From Capsicum annuum (Eukaryota > Streptophyta > Magnoliopsida > Solanales > Solanaceae), in the NCBI RefSeq assembly GCF_002878395.1, contig NC_061115.1:158399160-158463159 (forward strand): a stretch of DNA of 64,000 nt, written 5' to 3'. The position numbers were made by a program, and so were the translations under genes. This document shows, one piece after another, positions 36,525-49,232 of this stretch (positions are counted from its first letter, which is position 1; each line of letters begins with the position of its first letter). A model generated the notes under the pieces. The model searched no databases. It was not told the origin of the DNA and saw only the letters and a program-made list of their open reading frames with translations.

Positions 36525-37306
36525 ACTGTCTATGCTGCAATGGCTTGGGCGATGGTCTGTCACTAGTTTAATGTTCTATTGGCCTGAGCTGTCACTCTTT
36601 GGCAGAAGGTGGTATCACTGTCTCCGCTGTGATGGCTTGGGCGACAGTCCATCGCTAGCTCGATGGTCCGTCAGCTCTCACCGTCGCACTTGGGCAGTTT
36701 TGACTAGTTTCTGTATTTCGGCCATAACTTTCTATCCCGATATCGGATTTGGACAAAATTGGTATCATTAGAAAGCTAATTCAATTTCCCACTCAGAAAA
36801 AAGTGAAAATATCAAAAAATTCCATGTGTACAAAATAGATTCATATTTCAAAGTAAGTTTCTAACATTGTTGGGATGATTTCAAGCTAGGTATAAGTACG
36901 AGGTATTATAATATCTCCCCTTTGAGAACATTCATCCTTAAATGATATTGAGTGATAGGGGAGATGATAAACTGATGTACATATTGAACATGAACAACCT
37001 GAACATAATTTCATGACTGACATGACTGATAACTGAATATATCATACTGAACATGCATATCTGATGCATGTGTAACTGATTCATGAATACATGACTGAGT
37101 GTTCTGAGGAACTAAGTTTCCCACAGTGAGAATGCATATCTAATTCAAGATTATATTACTGAATTGGTCCATGAATGCATGACTGAATATGCAATGGTAT
37201 TTAATACCAAGTTTATAATGGAATTTTGAACATGAAATGGATACCAAGCTTGTAACTTAAATATGAACATGAAACTGAAAAACTTAAGGAGAACTGTTAC
37301 ATTGAG

Positions 37307-40300
37307 CTATAACTGAGTTGGCGGAGAAGATGGGAGAATACTTGGTTCGCATATCTTCTTCTTATTCCCAAGTAGCTCCCTCAATGGACTGATTTTTCCA
37401 AAGAACTTTGACTAGAGGGACTTCTTTGTTCCTTAATCTATGAGTTGGATTGTCTAGGATTTCGATCAAAATCTCTTCATAAAAGAGGCTGTTCTGAACA
37501 TCTATGCTCTGAATAGGGACTAAACTGCTGGTTCACCTATGCACTTCTTGAGCAAAGATACATGGAAGACTAGATGAACTTAGGCTAGATTTGAAGGTAA
37601 TTGGAGCTAATAAGCTACCTTGCCAAAACGACTGAGAATTTTGAAGGGACCGACATATCGGGGACTAAGCTTTCCCTTCTTACCAAATCTCTTCACTCTA
37701 TTCATGAGAGAGATCTTTAGATAGACATTATTACCAATCTCAAACTCAAGATCCTTTCTGTGCACATCTACATAAGACGTCTGTCGGCTCTGAGCATTAC
37801 TAAGTTAGGCCCTATGTCTGAGGCCTCACTAACTTAAATCAACTGATTAGAGATCTGTACCTCCAACCATAGAGAGCTTCAAATGGAGCCATACAAATAC
37901 TGGAATAATAGCTGTTGTTGTATGGAAACTCAATTAAAGGCAAGTGGTTATCCCAACAACCTTTGAAATTGATTGCACACGCCCTTAGCATATCCTCTAA
38001 AGTCTGAATGGTCCTTTTTGCTTGACCATATGCCTGAGGATGAAAAGCTATACTGAGATGAACTTGGGTACCAAGACCCTTTTGGAATGCTTTCAAGAAA
38101 TGAGAGGTGAACTGGGTACCTCTGTCTGAGATAATAGATAATGAAACTCTATGCAATCTGACCAACTCTCTGATGTAGAGTTTGGCATAATCCTCGGCTG
38201 AATAAGAGGTATGGACTGGAAGAAAATAAGCTGATTTGGTTATCCTATCTACAATGAACCAAACTGAATCATGTTGGCAACGAGTACGAGGCAAACTCGT
38301 CATGAAGTCCATGTTCACTTCTTCCCACTTCCAAATAGGAATACTGAACTCCTGCATGGTCCCACTAGGCTTCTGATGCTCTTTCTTAACCTGCTGATAT
38401 GTAGAGCACTTAGCCATAAACTCTGTAATATATCTCTTCATCCCACTCCACCAATAGATTTCCCATAAGTTGTGGTACATCTTTGTAGCCCCTGGATAAA
38501 TAGCGTAGTGCGCACCATGCACTTCTACAAGAATTCGCTGCCTTAAGTCATCTACACCTGGAACACATGAAAGACTCTGACAATGCAATACACCATCTCC
38601 CCCTTGTCTTAAAACCTATACTTTTTGATCCTTGACTGACTCTTTTAACTTGAAAAGGCTGGGATCTCTATCTTGCTTTTCTTTCACCTCGGAAACTAGA
38701 GATGTTTCTGAACTACTCGGAAACCATATGTCACCCTCCTCTAAATCGACTAAGTAAACGCCTAGTCTGGCAAGATGATGGATTTCTTGAGCTAGCTTCT
38801 TCTTACTGCCCTCAACATAAGTAACACTACCCATAGATAGTCTACTGAGAGCATCAGACATAACGTTGGCCTTGCCTGGATGATAAAGGACACTCATGTC
38901 ATAATCTTTCAAGAGCTCTAGCCACTTTCTCTGATGAAGATTGAGATCTTTCTGAGAAAAGACATACTGAAGGCTCTTATGATCTGTGAACACATCCACA
39001 TGAACTCCGTATAGATAATGCCTCCACATCTTATAAGGCAAATACTATGGCTGCTAACCCAAGATCATGAGTTGGATAATTCTTCCCATAGGGTTTATGT
39101 TGCCTGGAGGCGTAGGCTATGACCTTACCATGATGCATGAGGACACAACCCAATCCTACACTGGATGCATTACAATACACCACGAACCTATCTAGACCAT
39201 CTGGAAGAGCTAAGACTAGAGCTGAGGTGGATTGAGTCTTCAACTCCTGAAAACTCTTCTCGCAAGGATCTGACCACTGAAACTTGACTTTCTTCTGATT
39301 CAATCTGGACATAGGGGATGCAATAGAAGAAAATCCCTTAACAAACCATCTGTAATATCCAGCCAAACCTAAGAACTCCAAATGCCTGATGGAGAGATAG
39401 GTCTAGGCCAACTTCTTACCGTTTTGGTCTTTTGAGGATCAACCCTAATTCCATCACCGGAAATGATATGACCAAGGAATGCTACTAATTTTAGCCAAAA
39501 TTCATACTTACAAAATTTGGCAAATAACTGATGATCTCTGAGAGTCTGAAGTACTATTCTGAGTTGGTCTGCATGATCACGCTCACTGTGAGAATAAATA
39601 ATAATGTCATCTATGAAGACTATGATGAACATGTCCAAGTACTTCTTGAACACACGGTTCATCAATTCCATGAAAGCTGCTAGTGCATTGGTAAGACCAA
39701 AGGACATAACTAAGAATACGAAGTGACCATACCGAGTACGAAGGCTATTTTTAAAATGTCACATTCTCTGACTCAGAGCTAATGATAGCCTGATCTGAGG
39801 TCTATCTTAGAAAATAGTTGGCACCCTGAAGTTGGTTAAATAAGTCATCGATTCTAGGAAGAGGATACTTGTTCTTGACTATGACTTTATTGAGCTGATG
39901 GTAATCAAGGCATATTCAGAGAGATCTGTCTTTCTTGTGCATGAATAAGACTGGTATGCCCCACGAGGACACATTAGGTCTGATGAATCCATTATCTAAG
40001 AGATGCTTCAACTGCTCTTTAAATTCTCTGAGTTCTGCTGGTGCCATTCTGAATGGCGGAATAGATATAGGTTAAGTAGCTGGAAGAATATCAATGCCGA
40101 AGTCAATTTCCCTTTCGGGAGGAATTCCTGAAAGATCTTCCGAAAAGACATCTGAATATTCATTTACGACTGGGATTGATTTGAGACTGGGATTTTCAGA
40201 ACTAGTGTCCTTAACTCGAAAAAGATGATAGACACATCCTTTAGATATCATTTTCCATGCCCAAAGGTAGGAAACAAAGCTAACCTCTGAACACTAAAGC

Positions 40301-41864
40301 ACTACCCTTCCACTCTAGGACAGGTTCATTCAGAAACTGGAACTGGATTATTCTGTTTCTACAGTCGAGTGTGGCATAGCAGGAATGAAGCCAATCCATG
40401 CTGAGAATGACATCAAAATTAGTCATCTCTAATTCAACAAAGTCTGCTGAAGTGACTTTCTGAAATATCATAACTAGGTAGTTCCTGTATACCTGTTGAG
40501 CTATAATGGTTTTACCCACTGGGTGGAGACTGAAAAGGGCTCTGCTAGAATTTTGGGACTGACTTCAAAATCAACTACTAAATAGGGAGTAACAAAAGAC
40601 AAAGAAGCTCCTAGATCTAGCAAAGCATAAACATGCACATGAAAGATCTGTAACATACCATTAACTATATTAGGAGAATTTTCTTAATCTTGTCAGAACT
40701 AAAGAGCATAGAGTCAATTTAGGCATTGCCCACTAGTAGCACTGGACATGAAACCCTGCTGATTAGGGCGATCGGACTGAGATGGGGAATAATTCAACTG
40801 ACCCTGATAACCTGACTGGGGAAAATCTCTGACTCTGTGTCCTACTTTCCACATCCGAAATAGACATCGCTACCAGCTCTGCAAGCACCCTTGTGGTTCT
40901 TACCACAAGTCTGACAAAGGGGATTAGTTTGGGTATTGCTGGCACTGCCCTGAGACTTAGAGCCTGGCGTTCTATCTCTATTACCACACCTGAACTTAGG
41001 AGCTGGAGCACACTCTGAACAAGAAGTTGGAACTACTAACATAGGATAAAATTGAGAACGGTTTCCTCTTTTGGATTTGGGATGAGCAAAGTTGAAACTA
41101 CCTATCCTTGCTCTCTTATTCTGCTTCTCCCTCATTTTAATATTCTGCTCCTCTATTTGTTAAGAATGAGTCTTAAGCCTAGCTATATTCATGATACTAT
41201 TCAACATCGCAGACCTACCCTCGTTGACCATACTATCATTTACCTCAAAGACAAACTTACTTATTTTGGTCCTGTTGTCTGCAACCACATGAGGAGCATA
41301 TCTGTCTAATTGAGTAAACTTAAGAAAATACACTTTAAACTTGAGAAAATACACTTTCACCATCATGTTTCCCTATCTGAGGTTGATAAATTTCAACACC
41401 TTAGCTTCTCTCAATTTTAGGGGAAAGAATCTATCTAAGAATGTGGTGATAAACTCCTTCCACTCAATAGTCCCAGCATCATCTGGCCTTTTTGACTTTT
41501 ACTGTTTGAACCAAGTGTGAAAAATATCCTATAACTGATATTTAGCTAGCTCTGCACTCTTACTAGAATTAACCCCCATGATATCTGGAACCTTCTGAAC
41601 CTGGGCAAAGAATTCCTAAGGGTCCTTGTCTGTGTTAGACCCAAAAAAAGAAGGAGGATTCATTCGGGTGAAGTCTCGAATCCTGGCTGCAGCTGAATTT
41701 GCCACTGGGTTGGCCAGAATAACAGCTGGTTGTTCATTTTGAGTAGCAACTGACTAAGCAAAAGTAGTGAATTCAACTCTGAACACCGCATGAGAGACAT
41801 GTTCACCTAAATGTTCTTCGGGTTGAGGGGCTGACTGATTCCAATTTCTTCTTTTAGGAGGCAT
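37307..41864 (-). pseudogene. Composite gypsy, internal region 1 gag-pol remnant
   Basis: Gag starts with an ATG at 41864 (MPPKRRNWNQS). The zinc knuckle is at about 40930-40845 (CQTCGKNHKGAC ... FGCGK). The protease is at 40640-40280 (FDVILSMDWLHSCY). RT at 39707-39369 keeps FIDDI. RNase H is at 39381-38616. Integrase at 38588-37839 has HGAHYAIYPGATKMY but CSTY where the family zinc motif is CxxC, then MDFMTSLPRTR and IISDRGTQFTSHF. A degenerate tail follows. Gag holds a 21-bp tandem duplication (about 41326-41367, giving VYFLKFK twice). Three in-frame stops lie just before the protease (about 40682-40705). Confidence 0.87.
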
Positions 41865-42075
41865 ATTCTATAGAAAAAAGAAAGAAATATCTTAGACCAT
41901 ACTAAGAGATTAACAGAAGATTATGCTCACTGGCATGACATGAATAATAAAAGAAGGGAAACTGTTCCTAAACATCTTATAGCCTCTTGTACATAAATGT
42001 GGTGCGCAACACACCCATGTACAAGACACTACTAGAAGTGGCTTTCAGACTTCCTAGGACTCTATTGAACCTTAA

Positions 42076-42087
42076 GCTTTGATACCA
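42076..42087 (-). other. Primer-binding site of composite internal region 1
   Basis: Minus strand TGGTATCAAAGC, one mismatch from the initiator-Met site, 4 nt from the central LTR. Confidence 0.8.
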
Positions 42088-42091
42088 AGTT

Positions 42092-44072
42092 TGTAACACC
42101 CCAAATATCTGATAAAATGAGATACATGTAACTATGTAACTGAAATAACTAATACTGAGCGACTGTATCTAACAGTCTAGTTTCTGTTGGAACTAGCTGA
42201 GTTTTGTACTATTTTGAGTTGACTGTATTTGATAGACCTGAATCCTGTAGAACTATCTGAGTTCAATTATTGAAACTAAATAACTATATCTGATAGTCCA
42301 AATTCTATACAGAAATTGTAGGAAGTAGTCATCAAATCGATAGGCCCCAAATAAAGCAATATAGCTGAGGTAGGGTCCAATCTGAAACCTCAATTAGAAG
42401 GGTGTCAATACCATACTACTGGTAAGGATAAAATATGGGAAACCCTCATCTGAAAGTGTCCCCAAAAGAGAATGGTGGGTCCCTTATCTGACAGTGCTTA
42501 TCCACCTCATCAACCCTTATCTGACAGTGTTAATGTCTCAACCTATGCTGGCAAAATAGTTCTAGAATCCAAGGATGACTTCTAAGAATCACACCCTTAT
42601 CTGACAGTGTGTGTTCCCATCCTTTTCTTCACTCAGTGCTAATTTCTACTCCCATCTGAATAGACACTGACCATGATTAACTGAACTGGACTAAATAGAA
42701 TTAACTGAGTTCCATTGACTAATGGAATACTCCTGAGATTACTAAGTTTTTCTGATTCATGAGACTGACTAAATTCTATGGATCATGGCTTGACTGAATG
42801 TATCTTGAAAATATAACACTGATTCTTGGCACACAGCTAAATTTTTGGGTACAATTACCCCTAGGACTCGATGGGAAGAAACAACAAAGCATGACTTTCT
42901 TGAATATAATATAATAAGCTGGAGATTTCATGAAGTACAAGTTCTAAAGCACCACAATGGCTACACATATATCCATAATTCATTGACTAAGACATTTCAT
43001 CAAACACTGGACATGCATAAACTTGTACATAAATGGGAATTTCATATTATCATACTAGTATGATACTTTTCTTTCACATAGGCATTTAATCGAACACATG
43101 GGGAGTATGCTTTGGTTATACAATCATCAACACATCTAATAATAATGGATACATCAATCAACGTGTAAATTTAAGGGTTTATCATGATTATTATGCAAAT
43201 CAACACATCCTATGGTCAATCTTTGGAATATAAAATTTCAAACATAAATCAAAACCCCATAACATTATGAACATGAATTTCAATTCAATTTAAATCTTGA
43301 ACATTCATAAATACATAAATCTTAGATTTTGAAAAGAGATTCTTAAGCTTCATAGGTGAAAGGAACCCATGAATCAACACATTACATACTTGGGTTGTGA
43401 GTTTCTTAAAGTTCTTGGCCTTGAAGAACTTGAATTTCTTAGTTTCTTGAAGGAGGATTTGGATCTTGATTTTGGGGATTATCTTTGAGAAAAAAAACCC
43501 TAATTTGATATTGTAGATGGATAATGAACTTGTTAGACTTGGAATGATATAATTAGGGGTTAAAATGGATGGAAAATACCTAAATAACCTTTTACAAATG
43601 AATTTAAAATAACTGAACGAATTATGCGATGGTGGATGCGATGGTCCATCACTGGGTCGACGGTCCATCGGTCCTGACCGTCGCACCTGGGCAGAATAGG
43701 GGTTCATTGTCTCTGCTGCGATGGCTTGGGAGATCATTCGTTGCTAGCTCAACGTTCTATCGACCTAAGTCATCTTCCTTAGGCAGAAAGTGGTCTCACT
43801 GCCTCTGCTACGCCGGCTTGGGCGAAGGTCCATCAGCTTTCACTGTTGCACCTGGGCAGTTTTGACTGCTTTTTATGTTTCGACCATAACTTTCTACCCC
43901 GATACCAAATTTGGATGAAATTGGTATCGTTGGAAATCTATCTTAATTTCCCACACAACAAAAAGTGAAAATCTTAAAAAATTCCACGTGTACAAAATGG
44001 ATTCATCCTTCAAAGTAAGTTTCTAATATTCTTTGGATGATTTCAAGCTAGGGAAAAGTACAGGGTATTACA
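42092..44072 (-). repeat. Composite gypsy, shared central LTR (LTR-b), shortened
   Basis: TGTAACACCCCAAATATC ... GGGTATTACA, about 1981 bp. Relative to the outer LTRs about 650 bp is missing just after the first 25 bp. It serves as 5' LTR for region 1 and 3' LTR for region 2. Confidence 0.9.
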
Positions 44073-44474
44073 ATATCTCCCTCCTGAAAACATTTATCCT
44101 CTAATGAGACTGAGTAAGAGGAGAGAAGATAAACTGACGTACATACTGAACATAAACAACTGGAATATAATTTCATTACTGACATGACTGATAAATGAAT
44201 ATATCATGTTGAACATGCATAACTGATGCATGTGTAACTAATTCATGAATGCATGACTGAGTGTTCTGAAGAACTAAGTTTCTCACACTGAGAATCCATA
44301 TCTGATGCATGATTATATGACTGAACTGGTGTGTGAATGCATTACTGAATATGCTATGGTATTTAATAACATGTTTATAATGGAATTCTAAACATGAAAT
44401 AGATAACAAGCTTGTAACTGAAATCTAAACATGAAACTAAATAACTTAAGTAGAACTATTACCTTGAGATAGAC

Positions 44475-47400
44475 CTAAGTTGGCGGAGAAGAGGTGAGGA
44501 TACTTGGTTCGTATATCTGCTTCTGCTTCCCAAGTAGCTCCCTCAACAGACTAATTTAACCAAAGAACTTTGACTAAAGGGAGTTCTTTGTTTCTCATTC
44601 TACGAGTTTGATAGTCTAGGATTTTGACCAAATTCTTTTCATAAGAGAGGCTGTTCTGAACATCTATGCTCTGAATAGGGACTACAACTGTTGGGTAACC
44701 TATGCACTTCTTAAGCAAAGAGACATAGGAGATTGGATGAACTGAGGCTAGATCTGAAGGTAATTCGAGCTCATAAGCTACCTTGCCAAAAGGACTGAGA
44801 ATTTTGAAGAGACCGACATATCAGGGACTGAGCTTTCCCTTCTTTCAAAATCTCTTCACTCCCTTCATGGGAGAGATCTTTAAATAGACATAATTACCAA
44901 TATCGAACTCGAGATCCTTTCTACGTACATATAAATAAGACTTCTGTCAGCTTTGAGCAGCCCAGAGTCTTTCTCTGAACTACTGGACTTTTTCTAAGGC
45001 ATCGAATACTAAATCAGGACCTATGATTGAGGCCTCACAAACTTTGAACCAACCGATTGGAGATCTGCACCTCCTACCATAGAGAGCTTTGAATGGAGCC
45101 ATCAGAATACTAGAATGATAGTTGTTGTTGTTGTATGAAAACTAAATCAAATTCAAGTGGTTATCCCAACTATCCTTTAAATCGATTGGACGCACCCTTA
45201 GCATATCCTCTAAAGTCTGAATGGTCCTTTCTACTTGACCATCTGTCTGAGAATGAAAAGCTATACTAAGATGAACTTGGGTACCAAGACCTTTTTGGAA
45301 TGCTTTCCAATAATGAGGGGTGAACTGGGTACCTCTATCTGAGATAATCGATAACGGAACTCTGTGCAATCTGACCAACTCTCTGATGTAGAGTTTGGCA
45401 TAATCCTCGGCTGAATAAGAGGTATGGACTGGAAGAAAAATAAGCTGATTTGGTCATGCTATCTATAATGACCCAAACGGAATCATGCCGGCGACGAGCA
45501 TGAGGTAAACCCGTCACGAAGTCTGTGTTCAATTCTTCCCACTTCCAAGTAGGAATACTGAACTCCTTCATGGACCCACTAGGCTTTTTATGCTCTATCT
45601 TAATCTGCTGATATGTAGAGCACTTAAATAGAAACTCTGCAATATTTCTCTTCATCCCACTCCACCAATAGATTTCCTATAATTCATGGTACATCTTTGT
45701 CGCCCCTGGATGAATAAAGTAGCGCACCCCATGCGCTTCTACAAGAATTCACTGCCTTAAGTCATCTACACTTTGAACACACAGACGACCCTGAAAATGC
45801 AATACAATATCTCCCCCTTGGTAGAAAACCTCTACTTTCTGATCCTTCACTGACTTTTTTAACTTGAAAAGGCTGGGATCTCCATCTTTCTTTTCTTTCA
45901 CCTCAGAAACTAGAGATGATTCTAAACTACTCTGAACCTATATGTTACCCTCCTCTTAATCGACTAAGCGAACACCTTGTCTGGTAAGTTGATGGATTTC
46001 TTATGCTAGCTTCTTCTTACTGTCTTTAACATGACCAACACTACCCATAGGCAGTCTACTGAGAGCGTAGGCCACGACGTTGGCCTTGCTTGGATGATAA
46101 AGGACACTTATGTAATAATCTTTCAAGAGCTCTAACCATCTTCTCTGACAAAGATTAAGATATTTTTGAGAAAATTCATACTGAAGGCTCTTATGATCTA
46201 TGAACACATCCATATGAACTTCGTATAGATAATGCCTCTAAATTTTTAAGGCAAATACTACGGCTGCTAACTTAAGATCATGAGTCGGATAATTCATCTC
46301 AAGGGGTTTAAGTTTCCTGGAGGCATAGGCTATGACCTTACCATGCTGCATAAGGACACAACCCAAACCTACTCTGAATGCATCACAATACACCACTAAG
46401 CCATCTAGACCATCTGGAAGAGCTAAGACTGGAGATAAGGTGAGTCGAGTTTTCAACTCCTAAATACTCTTCTCGCAAGGATTTAACCACTAAACTTTGA
46501 CTTTCTTGAAACTTGACTTTCTTCTGAGTCAATCTGGTTATAATGCATGAAATAGAAGAAAATCCCTCAACAAACCATCTACAATAGCCAGCAAAACCCA
46601 AGAACTCCTGATACCTAATGGAGAGACAGGCCTGGGCCAGTTTTTTGCCGCTTTGGTCTTTTGAGGATCAACCCTAATGCCGTCACCAAAAATGATATGA
46701 CTAAGGAATGCTACTGACCTCAGTAAAATTCGTACTTGCTGAATTTGGTGAACAACTGATGATCTTTGAGAGTCTGAAGTACCATTCTGAAATGGTCTGC
46801 ACGATCACGCTCACTGTGAGAATAAACAAAGATGTCATCTATGAAGACTATGACGAACATGTCCAAGTACTGCTTCAACAAATGGTTTATCAAGTCCATA
46901 AAAGCTATTGGGGCATTGGTAAGACCAAAGGATATAACTAAAATATGAAGTGACCATACCAAGTACGAAAGGCTATTTTTGAAATGTCACATTCTCTGAC
47001 TCTGAGCTAATGATAGCCTGATCTGAGGTCTATCTTAGAAAAATAGTTGGCACCCTAAAGTTGGTCAAATAAGTCATCGATTCTGGGAAGAGGATACTTG
47101 TTCTTGACCGTGACTTTATTAAGCTAACGGTAAACAATGGATATTCTAAGAGAACCGTCTTTCTTGTGCACGAATAATACTTGTGTGCCCCATTGGGACA
47201 TACTGGGTCGGATGAATCCCTTATCTAAGAGATCCTTCAACTGCTCTTTCAATTCTCTGAGTTCTGTTAGTTCTATTCTTTATGGTGAAATAGATATAGG
47301 CTGAGTATCTAGAAGAAGGTCAATGCCAAAGTCTATTTCCCTTTCGGGAGGAATTCCTGGAAGATCTTTGGGAAAGAAATCTGAATATTAATTTAGGACT

Positions 47401-49005
47401 GGGACTAATTCAAGACTGGGAGTTTTAGAACTAGTTTCCTTAACTTGACTAAGATGATAGACACATCCTTTAGATATCATGTAGAAAGCAAGCTGACTTC
47501 TGAATGCTAAAGTACTATTCCTCCACTCTAGGAAAGGTTTATTCAAAAACTAGAACTAGACTATTCTATTCCTATAGTCGACTATGGCATAGTAGGAATG
47601 AAGCCAATCCATGTCGAGAATAACATCAAAATTAGTCATCTCTAATTCGACTAAGTCTTCTGAAGTAACTTTCTGAAATATCATAATCGGGTAGTTCTTG
47701 TATACCCATCGGGCTATGATGATTTTACCTACTGGGGTTGAGACTGAAAAAGGCTTTGCTAGAATTTTGGGACAGACTCCAAAATTGGCTGCTATATAGG
47801 GAGTAACAAAAGAAAAAGAAGCTCCTGGATCTAGCAAAGCATAAACATGCACATGAAAGATCTGTAACATACCATTAACTATATTAGGAGAATTTTCTTA
47901 ATCTTGTCAGAACTAAAGAGCATAGAGTCGATTTAGGCGTTGCCCACTAGTAGCACTGGAGATGACACCCTGCTGATTTAGGCGATCGGACTGAGCTGGG
48001 CAATGGTTCTGCTGACACTGATAAGCTGACTGGGGACAATCTCTGACTCTGTGTCCTGGTTTGCCACATCCGAAATAGACATTGCTTCCAGCTCTGCAAG
48101 AACCCTTGTGGTTCTTACCATAAGTCTGATAAAGGGAATTAGTTCGGGCATTGCTGACACTGCCATGAGACTTAAAGCTTGGCGATCTATCTCTATTACC
48201 ATCCCTGAATTTAGGAGCTAGAGCACTAGCTGAAGAAGAAGCTGGAACTTTTAACTTATGATGAAATTGAGAACAATTTCCTCCTTCTAATTTGGGCTGA
48301 GCAAAGTATAAACTACCTATCCTTGCTCTCTTATTCTGCTTGTCCTTATCTTAATATTTTGCTCCTCTATTTTCTGAGCATAAGTTATAACCCTAGCTAT
48401 GTTTACGTAACTATCCAACATCGTAAACCTACACTCGTTGACCACACTATCATTCACCCCAGAGATAAACTTACTCATCTTAGCCTTATGGTCCTCTTTC
48501 ACCATTATGTTTCCCTTCTTGAGGTTGATAAATTCCAACACCTTAGCTTCTCTCAGATCTAGGGGAAAGAATCTATCTAAGAATGCGGTGACAAACTCCT
48601 CCCACTCAATAGGCCCTGAATTATCTGGCCTTTCTGACTTCTACTATTTAAATAAAGTATGAGCAATATCCTGTAATTGATATGCAGCTAGCTCTGCACT
48701 CTTACTAGAAGTAACCCCTATGATGTCCGTAACCTTCTGAACCTGGTCAAGGAATTCCTGAGGGTCCTAGTCTGTCTTAGACCCAAAAAAAATGGAGGAT
48801 TCATTCGGGTGAAGTCCCAAATCCTAGTTACAGTAGAATTGGCCACTAGGTTGGCCGGAACGACAGTTGGTCGTTCATTCTGAGCAGCAACTGACTGAGA
48901 AAGAGTAGTGAATGCAGCTCTGAACTCTGCATAAGAAACATGTTCACCCAAAGGTTCTTTGGGCTGAGGGGTTGACTGATTCCTGTTTCTTATCTTAGAA
49001 GGCAT
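44475..49005 (-). pseudogene. Composite gypsy, internal region 2 gag-pol remnant
   Basis: Gag starts at 49005 (MPSKIRNRNQS). The zinc-knuckle zone is near 48130-48050. The protease is at 47870-47556 (LLDPGASFSFVTPY, FDVILDMDWLHSYY). RT near 46962-46720 keeps FIDDI. RNase H is at 46601-45950 and integrase at 45800-45080, again with CSTY at the zinc site and IISDRGTQFTPHYW. The same three stops as in region 1 precede the protease (about 47895-47918). Other stops and frame changes are private to this copy. The end coordinate is approximate. Confidence 0.86.
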
Positions 49006-49216
49006 ATTCTATAGAAAAAAAAGAGAAACAGCTTAGACCAGACTGAGAGATTAATAGGAAATTATACTCACTGGCACGACATGAATACTGAAAGAAGGGA
49101 AACTGTTCCTAAATATCTTATAGCCTCCTGTACATAAATGTGGCACGTAACACACCCATGTACAAGACTCTACTAGATGTGGCTTTCAGACTTCCTAGGA
49201 CTCTATTGAACCTTAT

Positions 49217-49228
49217 GCTCTGATACTA
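49217..49228 (-). other. Primer-binding site of composite internal region 2
   Basis: Minus strand TAGTATCAGAGC, one mismatch from the initiator-Met site, 4 nt from LTR-c. Confidence 0.8.
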
Positions 49229-49232
49229 AGTT

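Larger units (their letters stand above)
34262..36910 (-). repeat. Composite gypsy, left LTR (LTR-a)
   Basis: TGTAATGCCCCAAATC ... GAGGTATTATA, about 2649 bp. It contains a cluster of ATCTGACAGT-like motifs (34936-35385) and a GC-rich GACGGTC-type block (36425-36700). Confidence 0.9.
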
